Below, piece by piece: positions 13,753-25,675 of a stretch of DNA of 64,000 bases. Origin of the DNA: Polytrichum commune. Its lineage: Eukaryota > Streptophyta > Polytrichopsida > Polytrichales > Polytrichaceae. Under the pieces are notes generated by a model. The model was not told where the DNA came from, did no database searches, and saw only the letters and a list, made by a program, of their open reading frames with translations. Every line of letters starts with the position of its first letter. Position 1 is the first letter of the stretch. The position numbers and the translations under genes were made by a program. The stretch is taken from assembly GCA_950295325.1 (NCBI GenBank), contig OX485803.1, positions 8,000,001 through 8,064,000 on the forward strand. Reading direction: 5' to 3'.

Positions 13753-14159
13753 TTTCACATGCTTGGGAAGTTAAGGTCTAAGTAAAAAAACTATTTTCTT
13801 GCCAGCCTTTCATTGGAGCCCAAGATTTTGGGAAAGAATGAGGGAAAGGAGAAAGGTGGGAAATCAGAGGAGCTCCGAATTTGGAAGATGAAGAACATGG
13901 CAAGTGGATCCCTCAATTCCTTCTCCTGTGCAAAGCCAGGTTGATGATGGCCTTGCTGTCACCCAACACAAACCGCCCCCAAGAATATCTGCTATTTATT
14001 ACCTACCGAGTACTAGGCAAAAAGGCCAACTAGAGCTTGGTGGTCACCGAAACCCCAAAAATATAGCATTCAACAAATTTAAATCATAGATTTTGGAAGC
14101 AACTATCATTTATGAAACCTTTTTCCACCCACAGAGGGGTCCATAATATTGTTCAGCAA

Positions 14160-14693
14160 TTACTCTTTGGACCATTTGGATTGAACGGAATGACAAAGTG
14201 TTTAACCAGACACAATGGCATGAATCTAAGGTCAAACAACAAATTTGGGATGCTTTGATCATCTACGCTAAGATGGCTTGGAAGAGGGTGTTGGAACATA
14301 TTAAGATTAGTAGCTTCTCCAAAGAGGCATTGGTGCGCGGATTCGACAAGACTTGGGGCGCGCGGGGAGTCCTTTGTCGACGACATGATTTACACATGAA
14401 CTGGAATTGGAAGAGACATCGTAGGTAGGGAGGGGACCCTTGTTTGGGTCCCGGGGGTTTTGGTGGGTAGGGGGTTGTCCTTGGTTTGGGTGGTCCGGGG
14501 GTTGTCCTTGGGTGGGGTCGGTGTTTTCTTTTCTCTTTTATGTGGCGGTGTTCACGCGTCCGAGGGGCCCGCCTCCCCTCTGTGAGGGCGCGTGTTTTCT
14601 CTTTTGTGGTATCCATTTTGGCGTTGGCCGTTTGGCCTTCTATCTCCAAAAAAATAAATAAAAATAAAAATAAAAATAAATATATATATATAT
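14160..14693 (+). mobile_element. 5'-truncated L1-type LINE with perfect 14-bp TSD
   Basis: A 534-bp insertion bounded by a perfect duplication ATATTGTTCAGCAA (14146-14159 and 14694-14707). It carries the last ~90 codons of ORF2 (motifs TLWTIWIERND and GFDKTWGARGVLCRR, ending at a stop near 14428), the GC-rich 3' UTR and an (AAAAT)n/(AT)n tail. The protein tail closely matches that of the near full-length element at 18470-25954, so both belong to one family. It is a textbook target-primed, 5'-truncated insertion. Confidence 0.93.
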
Positions 14694-14707
14694 ATATTGT
14701 TCAGCAA

Positions 14708-15763
14708 GAAGAAATTGTTATGTGGGGTCAACTGTGATTTTTGAATCTTACCATGAGATGTTGGAGTTTCAAACTGAATCTGAGCGCGCAAAGCAGTACC
14801 AAATCGAATCTGAGTGAACACATCTCATCTACTGAGGAATGTTAAGCCCAATATTCTTTTTTCAATGTGGGCGCTAGGTGTGGAGGAAAATAAATAAATA
14901 AATAAATAAATAATTGGTCTTTTATCTTTTGCCATTTCATTTAATCATGTGAATCATGAAGAGGAAGAGTCACTTGTGGGTAAATGTGAACCAACATGTG
15001 AATAATTGCTTTTTGTTGAGTAGGAAAAATAAATTCCAAAGAGGTTAGTTAGTGCAACCCTTACATGCTTGAAAAATGAAAGGTATTTGTGTGTCACACG
15101 TGCAAGAAAACCACCTTCTGCAAAATGATTTTTCTTTTGCACTTGAGACATGTAAATTGCTAGTTTTATTATAACATCGGGTCCTTGTTTTGTGGGGTTT
15201 TCTAGCTTATGCTAAATTTTGTTATCATGGAAAAGCATGTTACATTGTTTGTGGTATTTTGTGTCACTGACTACTTGAATTTACACGCTATGATAATGGT
15301 TTGTTGCATATTTCAGTTTTTACCAACAAAGGTAGGACATGTTGTTTGAACCTCATAAAGAGGTAGGGAATCATCACATACAAACGTACCTCTCATCCAT
15401 CCACCATTAAAAAAAAATTGACCCCCTATAGGTATATGGCTGATTCATCTCGAGTGACTTGGACTATACTAGTTTGGGGTCTTTAACATTTATTCTAGTG
15501 TGAGCTAATCTAAAAATAATACACTTCGCGTGCATACTATTTCAGGGCATTTGTGTTGGATGAATGAAAGGTATGCCCTTAAGTGATAATTCCTTCTTTC
15601 CAACATGATAGAATATAGATGACTTTGTTGATTAGAGATTGTTGTTATAATTAAAATTTCATAAAAATATGTAACTCCCAATAATAAAGGACACTAAACA
15701 ACATAATGACACTTCAAGAATTCTAACACAAATACCAAACTACGGACAAAACCATAAAAACAA
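14708..15763. other. Gene-free spacer with (AAAT)n run
   Basis: It contains an (AAAT)n microsatellite near 14887-14912 and a dispersed repeat at about 15340-15480 that resembles 40975-41110 (shared CTCTCATCCATCCA). No gene recognised. Confidence 0.5.
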
Positions 15764-15955
15764 TAGGTCGGCTTGTACCTGCCAACCTTCACCACCCACA
15801 CAAACCCCATGCACCAAAGGATGGTCATCCTCACTATGCTCACCAACATCACACAACCTGTGTCTAATTACTTGGTGTAAGTGGCAACCATGCCCAACGG
15901 GAACATTGCTCCACCCCAATGGTTCATGATGATGAAGACAATGCTCAACAACGGG

Positions 15956-17308
15956 GTGAGAGCCTTGCCACATCGGGGCAACCGGACGCCCAACTAGCCA
16001 GCCCCGCCGGTTCAGGGGCATTGCAGCTAGCGGCCACTACAGCCACTGCCAGGCACGTGCCTCGGCTGGTTGGCTGCAAGGCACCCCCTTGTAACCAGCC
16101 AACCAGGGTGCTTGCTAGCTACCTCCAGCCGGGCAGGTCGGGCTAGCTACTAGTAGCAAAATAGAGGTTTGGCCGGGACACTTTAGTTTTTTTTAATTAT
16201 CGAAATTCGATCCCACTTTCTCCATAGGCTAAGCATGGTTTAGAAAATCCAATTTGGGGCCAGGCAAGGTCCCTCAGTACCCAAACCGGAGGGCATGCTA
16301 GGGCCAATGGTGTCGCAACCCTTGCTAGCCCCCCCTTGACCATCTTGCCAATTTTCAATTCTAGCAAATGTTACGAGTGGCTAACCCTTCGCATACCGCC
16401 ATGCTAATGGTTAGCTCCTCTAACCCCGGACCAATAGTTCATAGGAGGGAACCAACCCTCCTACTTTGCTTTCGGGACTCACCCCTTAATCGGTAACCCA
16501 TTTCCCCAATGTGGACTTCCATCCATGGAAGTCCAATCCTATGTTGATCATCGCGTTGCCGGAGCAACATTACAACAACCCGAACCATACTAGGCAACTA
16601 TGGCCTCACAATAGGCCAAAGCCCATGGAGGCCTTGCCGTTCGGCCTCGGGTGGGTGAGGCCACACCACCTCACCCATATAAGCCTCTAGGACTCTACGC
16701 GGGGCCCCTACCCCACCGTCAACCAACCTCTTGTCTCTCTACCAAGAGTTGGGGCCAAGTGGACATTTTGCCTTAGCTGCTGGGCCTAGAACCCCCCCAC
16801 CAGCTTCAGACCATCATAACTTCCTTGTATGATGTCTGATCATAACAACCAACCACTCCATCCTCATCTACGCTTCACGTAGATGAAGATGGACTCCTCA
16901 CTTGCCCCATTCGGGCAAGTCTTGAGGAAGTTATGCCTGTTTGAACCTTGGCAGTCCCGGGAATCACTCCCAGGCACTGCTGTACCAGGGCGCTGTCCCG
17001 GGACAGCGCCCCACTCAAATGGCCATAACTCCTAGCTCACACCTCCGATTGAGGTGTTCTTGAGCATTCTAGAATCACCACGCCATGAGCTACGCATAGC
17101 TCATGGCCTTACCCTTGTGCCTCCTAGTCTCCGTGGGTGGGAGGCGTTCCCAACGCCCGGGGCCCTCACCCACACTAGGATCACTTGGGCCCTCTCACCA
17201 ATGGCGCCACAAGTCCTGGGTGTCACTCCGGGGTCCCCCTTGTGCCCATGGTGTTTCGGGCACTCCTCATGGAGAGGTGCGCGACAATTGGCTTGGTGTG
17301 GCCATGCT
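15956..17308. mobile_element. Hairpin-rich GC-rich insertion in the GLOX pseudogene
   Basis: About 1.35 kb separating the two collinear pieces of the pseudogene, and much more GC-rich than the surroundings. Exact ends are not certain. ATGCT occurs at both junctions (15941-15945 and about 17304-17308) and could be a 5-bp target duplication. The left part starts TGAGAGCCTTGCCACATCGG, which resembles the start of plant LTRs. The right half carries a series of short hairpins, including a perfect 24-bp palindrome at 16988-17011. No conserved protein was seen. It may be a solo LTR or another non-coding element. Confidence 0.6.
16988..17011. repeat. Perfect 24-bp palindrome
   Basis: The first 12 bases, GGGCGCTGTCCC, are followed directly by their exact reverse complement. 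It lies in the hairpin-rich insertion next to several other inverted repeats: about 16511-16534, around 16866-16888, and 17079-17106. Confidence 0.9.
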
Positions 17309-17723
17309 ATGAGCCCCACAATCCCAAGCAAAGCAGCATGGGTGCATGTTGTTCCCTAAAGTACCTAATTACTAGATTGAGCCACATTAATTCCCAACTG
17401 ACATTGCTTTGTTGCAAGTTTTGAGAATGGCAATATGTTATTGCATTTATGGAGTATAGGTGATGATCCGTGCGTGCACAACAACGTCCATGTTTAACAT
17501 ATATAGTGAAGAAGATCTGGAGAAGTCATTCTTATCATTATACAACAACAACAACATCCAACCTACCAACCACCAATAATTTGACGTTCTATTCTTGGTC
17601 ATGATACAAGTTCGTCTAGACCATTTTTTTAACCAATTTACATTGTCATCAATAGGATATGATGCATATGGGTGGTGACAAAACACACAATTATATTAAT
17701 TAGGTACATTTACACTCATCATA

Positions 17724-17873
17724 GCATTATTAAGATCCACTACAATGTTTTGTGGGACTAACGGTATTCCATGGAATATTCCCCATATCCAAATTGAATG
17801 TGGGAATATCCATAACTATTTTGTGGAATATTGTTAGTCCCACAATACACTATTATGGATCTTAATTATTATT
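17724..17873. mobile_element. Foldback MITE, copy 1
   Basis: About 150 bp that folds on itself: AAGATCCACTACAATG...TGTGGGACTAAC on the left is complemented by GTTAGTCCCACA...GGATCTTA on the right. The same family is present at 33326-33487 with longer TIRs. This copy has lost the outermost bases and abuts an L1 tail on its right. Confidence 0.75.
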
Positions 17874-17971
17874 TTTTGAGACAGAAGGCTAACCAAGCCA
17901 ACGCCAAATGAGTAAAACAAAAGGAAAAACGCGCCCTCACCGAGGGGAGGCGGGACCCCTCGGGCGTGAAG
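17874..17971 (-). mobile_element. L1-type LINE 3' tail, truncated copy
   Basis: In minus orientation it carries the family 3' UTR (the segment with CCCTCACCGAGGGGAGGCGG, then GCGTTGGCTTGGTTAGCC and TTCTGTCTC) ending in an A-rich tail. About 100 bp remain. A target duplication is not clear because the tail merges with the neighbouring MITE. Confidence 0.8.
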
Positions 17972-18467
17972 TGATGATTCCTCATCTACTTGAACCATTT
18001 TGACTGAGATTTTGTCTCATGCAATCTCTAGAGTTTCTTGACATTAGAGTTATCCGTAAAATGAGTTGAAGAGAGGGTTTTGGGCCTGGATTTGAGAAAA
18101 TTGTGTGACAGGCCCTAAAAGTGGAGCAGGTGTCTGTAGCTATAAAAAAACACATGCACAAATCTTTTGAGGGACCGGAAATGGTGAAAAAAAAATTTTG
18201 CTCCTGTGTTGCGAGCGCGCCCCGGGAATTTAGCGTCGCTTTGTCAGAGGGCCCTCTCCTGTTTCGCTAATTCTGTCAACAAAGAAGATCCATTGACAAG
18301 GTGGGGCGAAAGTCATAAATAAAGGCAATTGAATTATTAGGAACAATTTCGGCAATTAGGTATGGCCCTAATTTTAGGTCACACATGGCAGACAAGGGGA
18401 CTTGCCCCCCCCCCCTCCTGCCCCATGCTTGTTATATGTTGGGAATCTTCAAGCCCACTTGTTTCAG

Positions 18468-18469
<2 letters not shown>
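17972..18469. other. Short gene-free spacer
   Basis: Sequence between an L1 tail fragment and the large L1 element. Nothing recognised except a homopolymer C run near 18406-18416. The last 12 bases form the left side of a probable target duplication. Confidence 0.5.
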
Positions 18470-18509
<40 letters not shown>

Positions 18510-18768
18510 GAAGGCCAACCGCCAACGCCAAAATGAAAAAAACCAAGAGAAAAGGAACCCCCACGCCCACACCGAGGGGGAGCGGCCCCCCCGGGCGTGA
18601 GAACACCGCCACGACCGAGACAACGACCCGCACAAAGAACCACCACGGACAAGCCCCCAACCCACCCGACCAAGGACCACATCCACCCCACCGGCCAAGG
18701 ACAACCCCCAAGCCACTCGAAAGTCACCAAAGAAGGCTTCCTCCTCACAAGGAGAGCCCCCCTAACCC

Positions 18769-21700
18769 CTACCTAAAATAGCTACTTTTTTTCCAATTCC
18801 ACTCAATGTGGAGATTGTTTCTCCTACAAAGAACATTCCTAGCCCCCCAAGTTTTGTCAAACCCTTGGAGCAATGCCAACGCCGAGAAAGCACTAATCTT
18901 GATATTCTTGAGCACTCGTTCCCATGCCGTCTTGGCGTAGAGTATAAGTTCGTCCCAAACGTGGTGTTTGAGTCGTGTTTCATGCCATTGTTCTTGGTTG
19001 AAGACCCTATCATTCCGTTCAATCCAAATGGCCCAAAGCGTGATGCCCCTAAGAAGGTGCCAAATTTTAATTTTGGGACCATACTTCTTGGGGAGTCTTT
19101 TCCCAAAGAGAGCTTGTTTCCAATTAAAACAATCATAGTTGCCCGTTCTCACCCCACAAAGTTCTTGCATAATGTAGGTGGCCCACCTCCACGCTCTCCT
19201 AGCTTGGATGCAATCCCAAAACTTGTGTTTAACCGATTCACTAGTATTGGGGAGACAAAAAATGCATTGTTTTGAGATGGATGCCTGGGCAATCCGTGCC
19301 CTCCATTCATTAACCGCGACCGCCTTATGCCAAATCGACCAAATGAAAGCCGCTTCCTTGCCGGAACGGTTCGAGTCCCACACTCGAGACCATTGGAATC
19401 TATAGTTGCCCGGTAGATAGCCTTGCCACTTGTCCGCCACCCGGGATGAGCCTTGACTTCTACTAGTAAGAATGTCTCTTCCTTTCTTAGTGGTGTAATC
19501 TAGAAACCGGCCCCCGTCTCCCCACCTCCACCTATCCGGGTCCCAAGAAAGAGTGGCCACTTTCCCGTAGAAGAAAATAACCTCTTCCCTCACTTCTTCT
19601 CCTTCTTTTTTAGCTCCCCTATTGGTGTAAATAATTTTGACCTCGTGGAAGTAACCTTCAATCTCTCCTTACGGATGTTCCCATTCTCTAAGGCATCTAG
19701 AGTAGGTGCCGACGGTAAAACATTTGGATGGAATGGGTAAGGTCAAAGTATAGAGTTGGAAGCAAGGGGGGGTAAACTCCGACTCGCATCTTACCACTAG
19801 CGTGGGGTCCTCCTTGCCCATCTCATATAGTCCAAGCCACATTCCGGGGTGGGTGTCATCCAAGTCATCTTCAAGCTTCCCTCTCCACTCCTCCGAGAGC
19901 TTACTCGTAATTCCCTCCCAATCACGCTCGTCGGTTGGTTTGAGTTGGAACTTCTCTTGTGCTTCGGCCCAAGTTAGGAATTCTTTTTTACCATTGTCCC
20001 ACACATCGTCCACGCTCCTAATGCCTTGGCGGTAGAGCTCCAAGCCCTTAGTATATGAGAAGCCCTTTTTGAGTAGCTCGACCCCATCCGACCACCAAAT
20101 GTTAGAGTGTAGAAGCTCCATCCTAGTTCGTGGCGGGAGTTGGTAAATGCTCTTTGACATGCATTTCCATGCCTTACTAATGTGGCCCCACACTTTAGAC
20201 CCGGAGAACCCTTGATGTTGTTTGCTAGTGAACCATTCAAGGTCCACTCCCCAACTCCGTCCTCTTTGTGGGTTAAATCTTGCAAGCCTATACCTTAGCA
20301 TGATTTGGAGGTTGGATTCTCCGGGTTCCATTGCTTTGACTATCCACTTACATAAGAGGCTAGTTTTAGCCTCTTCCGGGTCCACAAGGCCCAACCCTCC
20401 ATATTTCTTCTTTCTACAACACTCTTGCCAACTAACCCTAGTCCGAGTTAGTTGCTCCTTGCCGGACCACATGTAATTCCTAATTGCCCCCCGAATTTTC
20501 CTTAAGATCTTATTGGACCCTCCCCATACCGTGATAAAGAACCATAGTGTTGAGAGTAACACTTGGTTACATATTACAATTCTACCGGCTAGGGTTAACT
20601 TCATACCACTCCAATACTCTAACTTCTTTTTTATTTTGTTATAAAGAAATTGGTCAATATTTCTAGTGTTGAGATTTAGACCAAAGGGTGTACCTAGCAA
20701 TTTGGAGAGGTCGCCTTCCTCCGCCCACTTCCAATTGTAGCCGAGGAGCCAATCCGGCTCGTGAGTGTATTTGTCGAACCAATAGGCGCTCGACTTCTCC
20801 CAATTGATCTCCATTCCGGATGCCTTGCTAAATGTTTCAAGCAACCTCACAAGCTCGTCTACGTCCTCTTTGGTGCCTCTTACCATGAATGAGGAATCAT
20901 CCGCATATTGGGATATGCTTTGTTGCTTCTTCCCCCCGGGTAGGTAAACTCCTTTGAGTCTACCCTCCGCCACCGCCTTTTTTATTACGTGGGTAAGAAT
21001 CTCACCCACGATTAGGAAAAGGTAGGGGGCTAGTGGACACCCTTGTCTCACTCCTCTTTCAATTTTGAAGTTCCCCCCGGGATTACCATTAAGGTTAACC
21101 GCCGCGGATGCATGGGTGAAAGTAGTTTTATCCATCTTATGAACACCTCATCTATATTCATAGCCTTCATTGCACAAAAGAGAAAGTGCCAAGACTCCCT
21201 GTCATATGCTTTAGAGAAGTCTAGTTTTAGGAAAATTGAGGGTTGCTTAGAAGCTTTGGCCCAATGAAGGGTCTATTGGGTAAGAACAATATTATCTAGT
21301 ATAAACCTAAGAGGTAAAAACGCCGTTTGCTCCGGGCTAATGACGTCCCTTAACATGGGTTGGAGTCTAATTTGAAGAGTCTTGGCAAAGATTTTATAGA
21401 TCACCGTAAGGAGGGTGATTGGCCTCCAATAGTTGAGGTCTTTGGCATCCCCCTCCTTAGGTATTAGACTAATCAACCCTCTTGTAACCCCCTCATGTAG
21501 TTTCCCCTCATCCATGCTTTGCAAAATCATTTGGTGGAAGTCCTTACCAATAGTTGGCCATATCTTTTGGTAGAACTCTACCGGGATGCCGTCATGTCCC
21601 GGCGCCTTGCCCTTAGCCATTGAATTTACCGCACCCCTTAGCTCCCTTTCCGTAACCTCCTTAACTAGCGCCTCGTTCATGGCGGGGGTAAATGTAACCG

Positions 21701-23034
21701 GTACCCCCTCCATCACTTCTAGAAGTGCCTCCTCCTCAATGTCTCTATGTCTATATAGGTCTTGGTAAAAATCTTGGCAAATTCTACCTAGGTCCCCATT
21801 TTTGGTAAAAATTCGACCATGCTTGTCCTTGAGTTCCGTAATTACCATATGTGTATTTTTTTGGCGTACGGATTTAAAAAAACTCTTTGGAGCATCTATT
21901 ACCTACTTGTTGCCATTTGACCCTAGATCTAATGGCGGCCCCTATAGCTTTCCTAGTTTCTATGTTATCTATGATATTCTTAAGTCTATTTACCTCCCCT
22001 TGTTTCTCAAAGCTATTGACATCCTCATGTAGGTTGGCTATAGCTACTTCTAGCTTGGCCTTTGTGTCTAGCTCTAGTCTCTTATTCTCCTTTGCTTTTT
22101 GCTTGCACGCTTGTCTATAGAATCTTGAGATGTTTCTTAGTTTGTGGAAGAAGTTGGCATCCTCCGGTAAGCTCACCCACCTATCCTTTAGTTTCTCCCT
22201 AAGCTCTCCCTTAAGGTGTGCCGTATTCCACTTAAATGGCCCTTTCCGTTCTTCTCCACTACCAATATTTACCTCTAAGTGAACCGGAGCATGGTCCAAT
22301 CCTACGGTGTATCCGTGGATAAAGTAGGAGGTAATACGAGTATTGAGTTGACTTTGGAATGGTGTGTAGAATCTATCTAGCCTAGCTAGTCTCCTTCTAA
22401 CTCCCTTTTGCCCGTTGTCCCAAGTAAATCGTGGGCCCCCTTGGTGTAAGAATGCATCCCTAACTTGTAAGGAATTTAAAAATTCCTTCCACGTGTAACT
22501 CTCCAAGTCGCTAATGGTTCTCCCACATCCGTGTGACTTGTCCTCCGGTCTTTCGGTCATGTTGAAGTCGCCCCCAATAATCCACTCGCAATCCTTGGGG
22601 AGCGCGTCTAATAATATATGCCATAAATGTCTTCTTTCCGTAGGTATATTAGGTGCGTATACACAAGCTAGCCCAATATTCCCCCCTTCCACTCCTTCCA
22701 ATTTGATCCACACTACCCTATTTTCATATAGGGCCCCGGTAGCCGTAACAAGCTTAGCATATTTACTAGCTAGTAAAATGCCTACTCCGCCTTTCCCGGC
22801 GGCATTAGGGTTAAGCCAACTCCTTTCACCCGGAGCGGCTTCCAAAACCCAACTAGCACATCCGGGCAAAAGTCTTGATCCTATATTCTCCAAGGCTCTT
22901 CCTCTAAGTTTGTGCTCTTGGATCATTACCACCTCCACTTTTGGTACTATCATGCTAAGGAAACCTCTCTCTTTTGCAATACTCTCCGGATCATTTAGAC
23001 CCCTAATATTGTGTGTAATTAGATTCCACTTCAT
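18769..23034 (-). pseudogene. L1 ORF2 (APE endonuclease and reverse transcriptase), four breaks
   Basis: About 1420 codons. The frame starts at 23034 with an APE-type endonuclease: THNIRGLND, QEHKL, GGDFNM and DHAPV are the active-site motifs in order. It breaks at an A7 run (21876-21882), where one extra base shifts the frame. The reverse transcriptase follows (KGKAPGHDGIPVEFY, RPITLL, LKLDFSKAYD, GVRQGCPLAPYLF, and the catalytic QYADD at about 20910-20896), with a TAG at 21273-21275 and a second frameshift near 21131. A TAA at 19669-19671 precedes the C-terminal region, which contains the cysteine-histidine segment CIFCLPNTSESVKHKFWDC typical of plant L1 elements. It would nick target DNA and copy the element RNA by target-primed reverse transcription. 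Dead in this copy. Confidence 0.9.
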
Positions 23035-23077
23035 AGACCAAGATTTTGAAAAACTTTGATCGTCCTCCTTTCACCCT

Positions 23078-25675
23078 TTAGTGAGAATTGGTATCTACCC
23101 CCCATAGTCTTCCTTGTCTTGGGGTGATAATGTGCTTCCCAAGGGCTATAAGGCTAGATGCACTATTCCGGATAGGTGTATTAGTCAATGATGCATCTTG
23201 GACATGTTCTCTATTCTCCCCTCCTCTAGTCTCCGTGGATGTGTTGGGGCTATCTAGGCCAATGCTTGCCATTATATCTCTATACATGCTTCCCTTATGA
23301 GTGGTTTTAGGGATTGGTTGTGTCTCCCAAACTACATCCATTGGTCTATTAGTATGTGGACCCTCGTCATCCGGGTATGAACTACCAATACGGTCTATTT
23401 CGTTGTTGAGGTAGGAGTCCGACCACTTACCGAGTCTCGGGGCCTTGTTGATAGCACGGTGGTTGGTTGGTTCAATCTCCCACGTCTGTTTTTCCCATAT
23501 ATTTGCCTCCGTGTAGGTCAGTTTGTTGTGGGATTCTCCATTCCATCTCCCCTGCCTCTGCCCCTTAGAGCTTTCTGTTGGCCCCTTGCCCCTTAGTTCC
23601 TCTGCTGTGCCGGCTGGGTTGCCGTTGTCCGCTTCCTCGGCCGGTACCGCTCCCCCTAGAAGCTCTTGTAGGGGTTCACTGGTTAGCCGTTGGTTTGCCG
23701 GGTTTCGAGGGGCCACCTGCCCCTGCCACGTTGCGAGCTCTGCCTCAGTTGGTTCTTCGCAGTCCCCTCCTTTGTCTCCTTCCTTTCTCTCTTCTGTCCC
23801 GTCCCTCTCCTTGCTCGTTCGCCTCTGTTCTCCTCTCAGGCCACTGCCGGGCAGACCTTCCTCTCCTTCTAGCTGGTCGCTCTAGGGTATCCTCTCTCCT
23901 TCGGCTTCACTTCCTGTCCACTGCAGCTGTTCGGTGCAGCCAACTCTCACCTGCGATGATGCTGTAGCCTGTGGCTGTCTGTCTGCTCCCTGTTCTCTTT
24001 CCGGTACAGTTAGCCGGTTACTTTTTGGTGCTGGTGCTGCTATGGCCGCGGTCTCTTGGATCGGCATTTCCTTCCCTCCAGCCATCCCCTCTTCGATCTG
24101 CATCAGATCGTCGCTGCTTTGGTTCCTGATTACTCCCGGCCCCTCCTCCATTCTGTATGTTTCTTCCTCGGCTGCCTCTTCTCTGACATCCGGCTCTTCC
24201 TCCTCCGATTCTTCCTCCTCCGACTCTTCTTCCTCCGACTCTTCCTCCCCCGACTCTACCAGTTCTCCGCTTTCTAACGGCCTTTTTTGGCCTGCATGTT
24301 TTCTCGGCGACCAGAGCATCGTAGATGCTGGATCGTCTCTTCCTTCGACCGGTGTTTCAAGATCCTCTACTTGTTCTGTTTGCCCTACATCACCACCTGT
24401 CCTCGGCAGAGTCGCATCCCCGCTCGTAGTATCCGACCTCTGCCCTTCGACCTGGTTTTCGGTGTCTTGTGCCTTGCTGCCTCCAAGCCCTTCCTGGTTC
24501 CTCAGTGCTGGGTTTGTCCGAGCTGTTTGCTCTCCTCACCGTTGGCCGACCTCATCTCCCTGTGCATTAGATCGGAATCGTGCTGCTCTTGATTCTTCCG
24601 CCAGCGCGAATGCATTTGACCTCATTTCGTCATTAATGGTGTTGAATATGCTTCTTCTTGTATTTTTCCGATTTATGACTTGTTGAAAGCCGTCTTCATC
24701 AATTCTTATGCTCTTCCCTTTGCCTTGCTGATGTGTCTGTGGTACATGTGCTGATCTCCTTCCTCCCCTCACGGGTCTTTTCTGGACTTCATTGCAATCC
24801 CTCACCCGGTGCTTCCAGCTATGACATGCCTTGCACCGCATTGGCAGTTTATCATAGTCAACTAGGACTTTTTGCGCTGGGTATGATCCATCCTCCGTTT
24901 CTAGCTCAATGCTTGTCACCCAGCCTTTGTTAACCATGAGATTCACACAAAACCTCGGATCTCTTGCCGCTTCGTTTGATGTGTCAATGCCAATCACCTC
25001 TCCTAACGTTTGTGCTATGGCTATTGCTTGATCATGGTGTTCATATGGTAGTCTCCTCAAGGCAACCCAAGTGGGAAATGCAAGGTTGCTAGGGTTATCC
25101 GGATTGAATCCGGGTACCCAGCTTTGGATCATGCATGTTCCCCATTTTGACTTGTAAGGTGACAACATAAGTGCTCTATTGAGTGCATCCGAGTCCTCTC
25201 CTTTGAGGAAGAAGTAACCCTTGCCCACATTCATGCAAAACGTTAAAACACTATCTCCTATCTTTTGATTGAGGGCTTGCAACCACCGATCCATATCTTG
25301 GAAGGTGGGTTTTGGGCCTACAAACTTTGCAATCACTAGTTGCTCCTTCAATAAGGCAATGCGTGCATTCACCTTTACTGGATCCACTTTAAAAGTAATA
25401 GCATCCTTCCTAACCAAGAACCCACTAAAGTTCTTCTCAAGATTTGTTGGGAGAATCTCACCAACTTGTTCCCTAAATGGGTTGAGCTGTCCTTCATGGA
25501 CATGGCTACTTGCTTGGGCAAGAACTTCAATCACAGCCTCCGCCATTTCTTCATCTCGCCTTGGATCTTCCCCCGCTACCCATCCACCTTTTTCTTCCAG
25601 CATTGGGTCAAATCTTGGTCCTCCGCCGAATCTAACCTTTTCTGCAAACATTTTCACCTGCTGGACTTCTCCCAT
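23078..25675 (-). pseudogene. L1 ORF1 (RNA-binding protein with CCHC knuckle), two stops
   Basis: One frame of about 865 codons from ATG at 25675, interrupted by TGA at 24536-24538 and TAG at 23882-23884; I read the frame across both breaks without finding another stop. The N-terminal ~300 residues resemble the DUF4283-type nucleic-acid-binding region of plant LINE ORF1 proteins (GKGYFFLKGEDSDALNRALM, RLPYEHHD). A zinc knuckle follows: CKACHSWKHRVRDC, exactly CX2CX4HX4C. The second half is low complexity, with a very acidic run of Glu and Ser around 24240-24180. In related elements ORF1 binds the element RNA to form the ribonucleoprotein. The TGA sits where a CGA arginine codon would be expected, consistent with C-to-T decay. 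Confidence 0.88.

Larger units (their letters stand above)
15767..17359 (+). pseudogene. GLOX-like aldehyde oxidase pseudogene, 3' end, interrupted
   Basis: Two pieces match the C-terminal part of the intact GLOX gene at 47768-50042. Piece one (15767-15955) reads in one frame through TFTTHTNPMHQR, NITQPVSNY and NIAPPQWFMM, collinear with TFTSHSNSMNQR, NITAVGG and NIAPPGWYML of the intact gene. It has one in-frame TAA. Piece two (17312-17359) reads TIPSKAAWVHVVP followed by a stop, matching AIPSKATWVQITT at the end of the intact protein. Between the pieces lie about 1.35 kb of unrelated GC-rich sequence (15956-17308). The histidine of the copper site (TTH) is still present. The upstream part of the gene is not recognisable. 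Loss of the upstream part, the stop and the insertion show it is dead; no function is expected. It is a paralogue rather than a recent duplicate, judging by the divergence. Confidence 0.85.

Noticed and set aside
15740-16021. Minus-strand 93-codon frame over the GLOX pseudogene
   Set aside because: The plus strand of the same segment aligns with the GLOX C-terminus, so this is an antisense shadow.
18362-18781. Plus-strand frames across the T-rich tract and L1 3' UTR
   Set aside because: They are antisense to the L1 tail and consist of homopolymer Phe plus Pro/Thr-rich translation of a GC-rich UTR.
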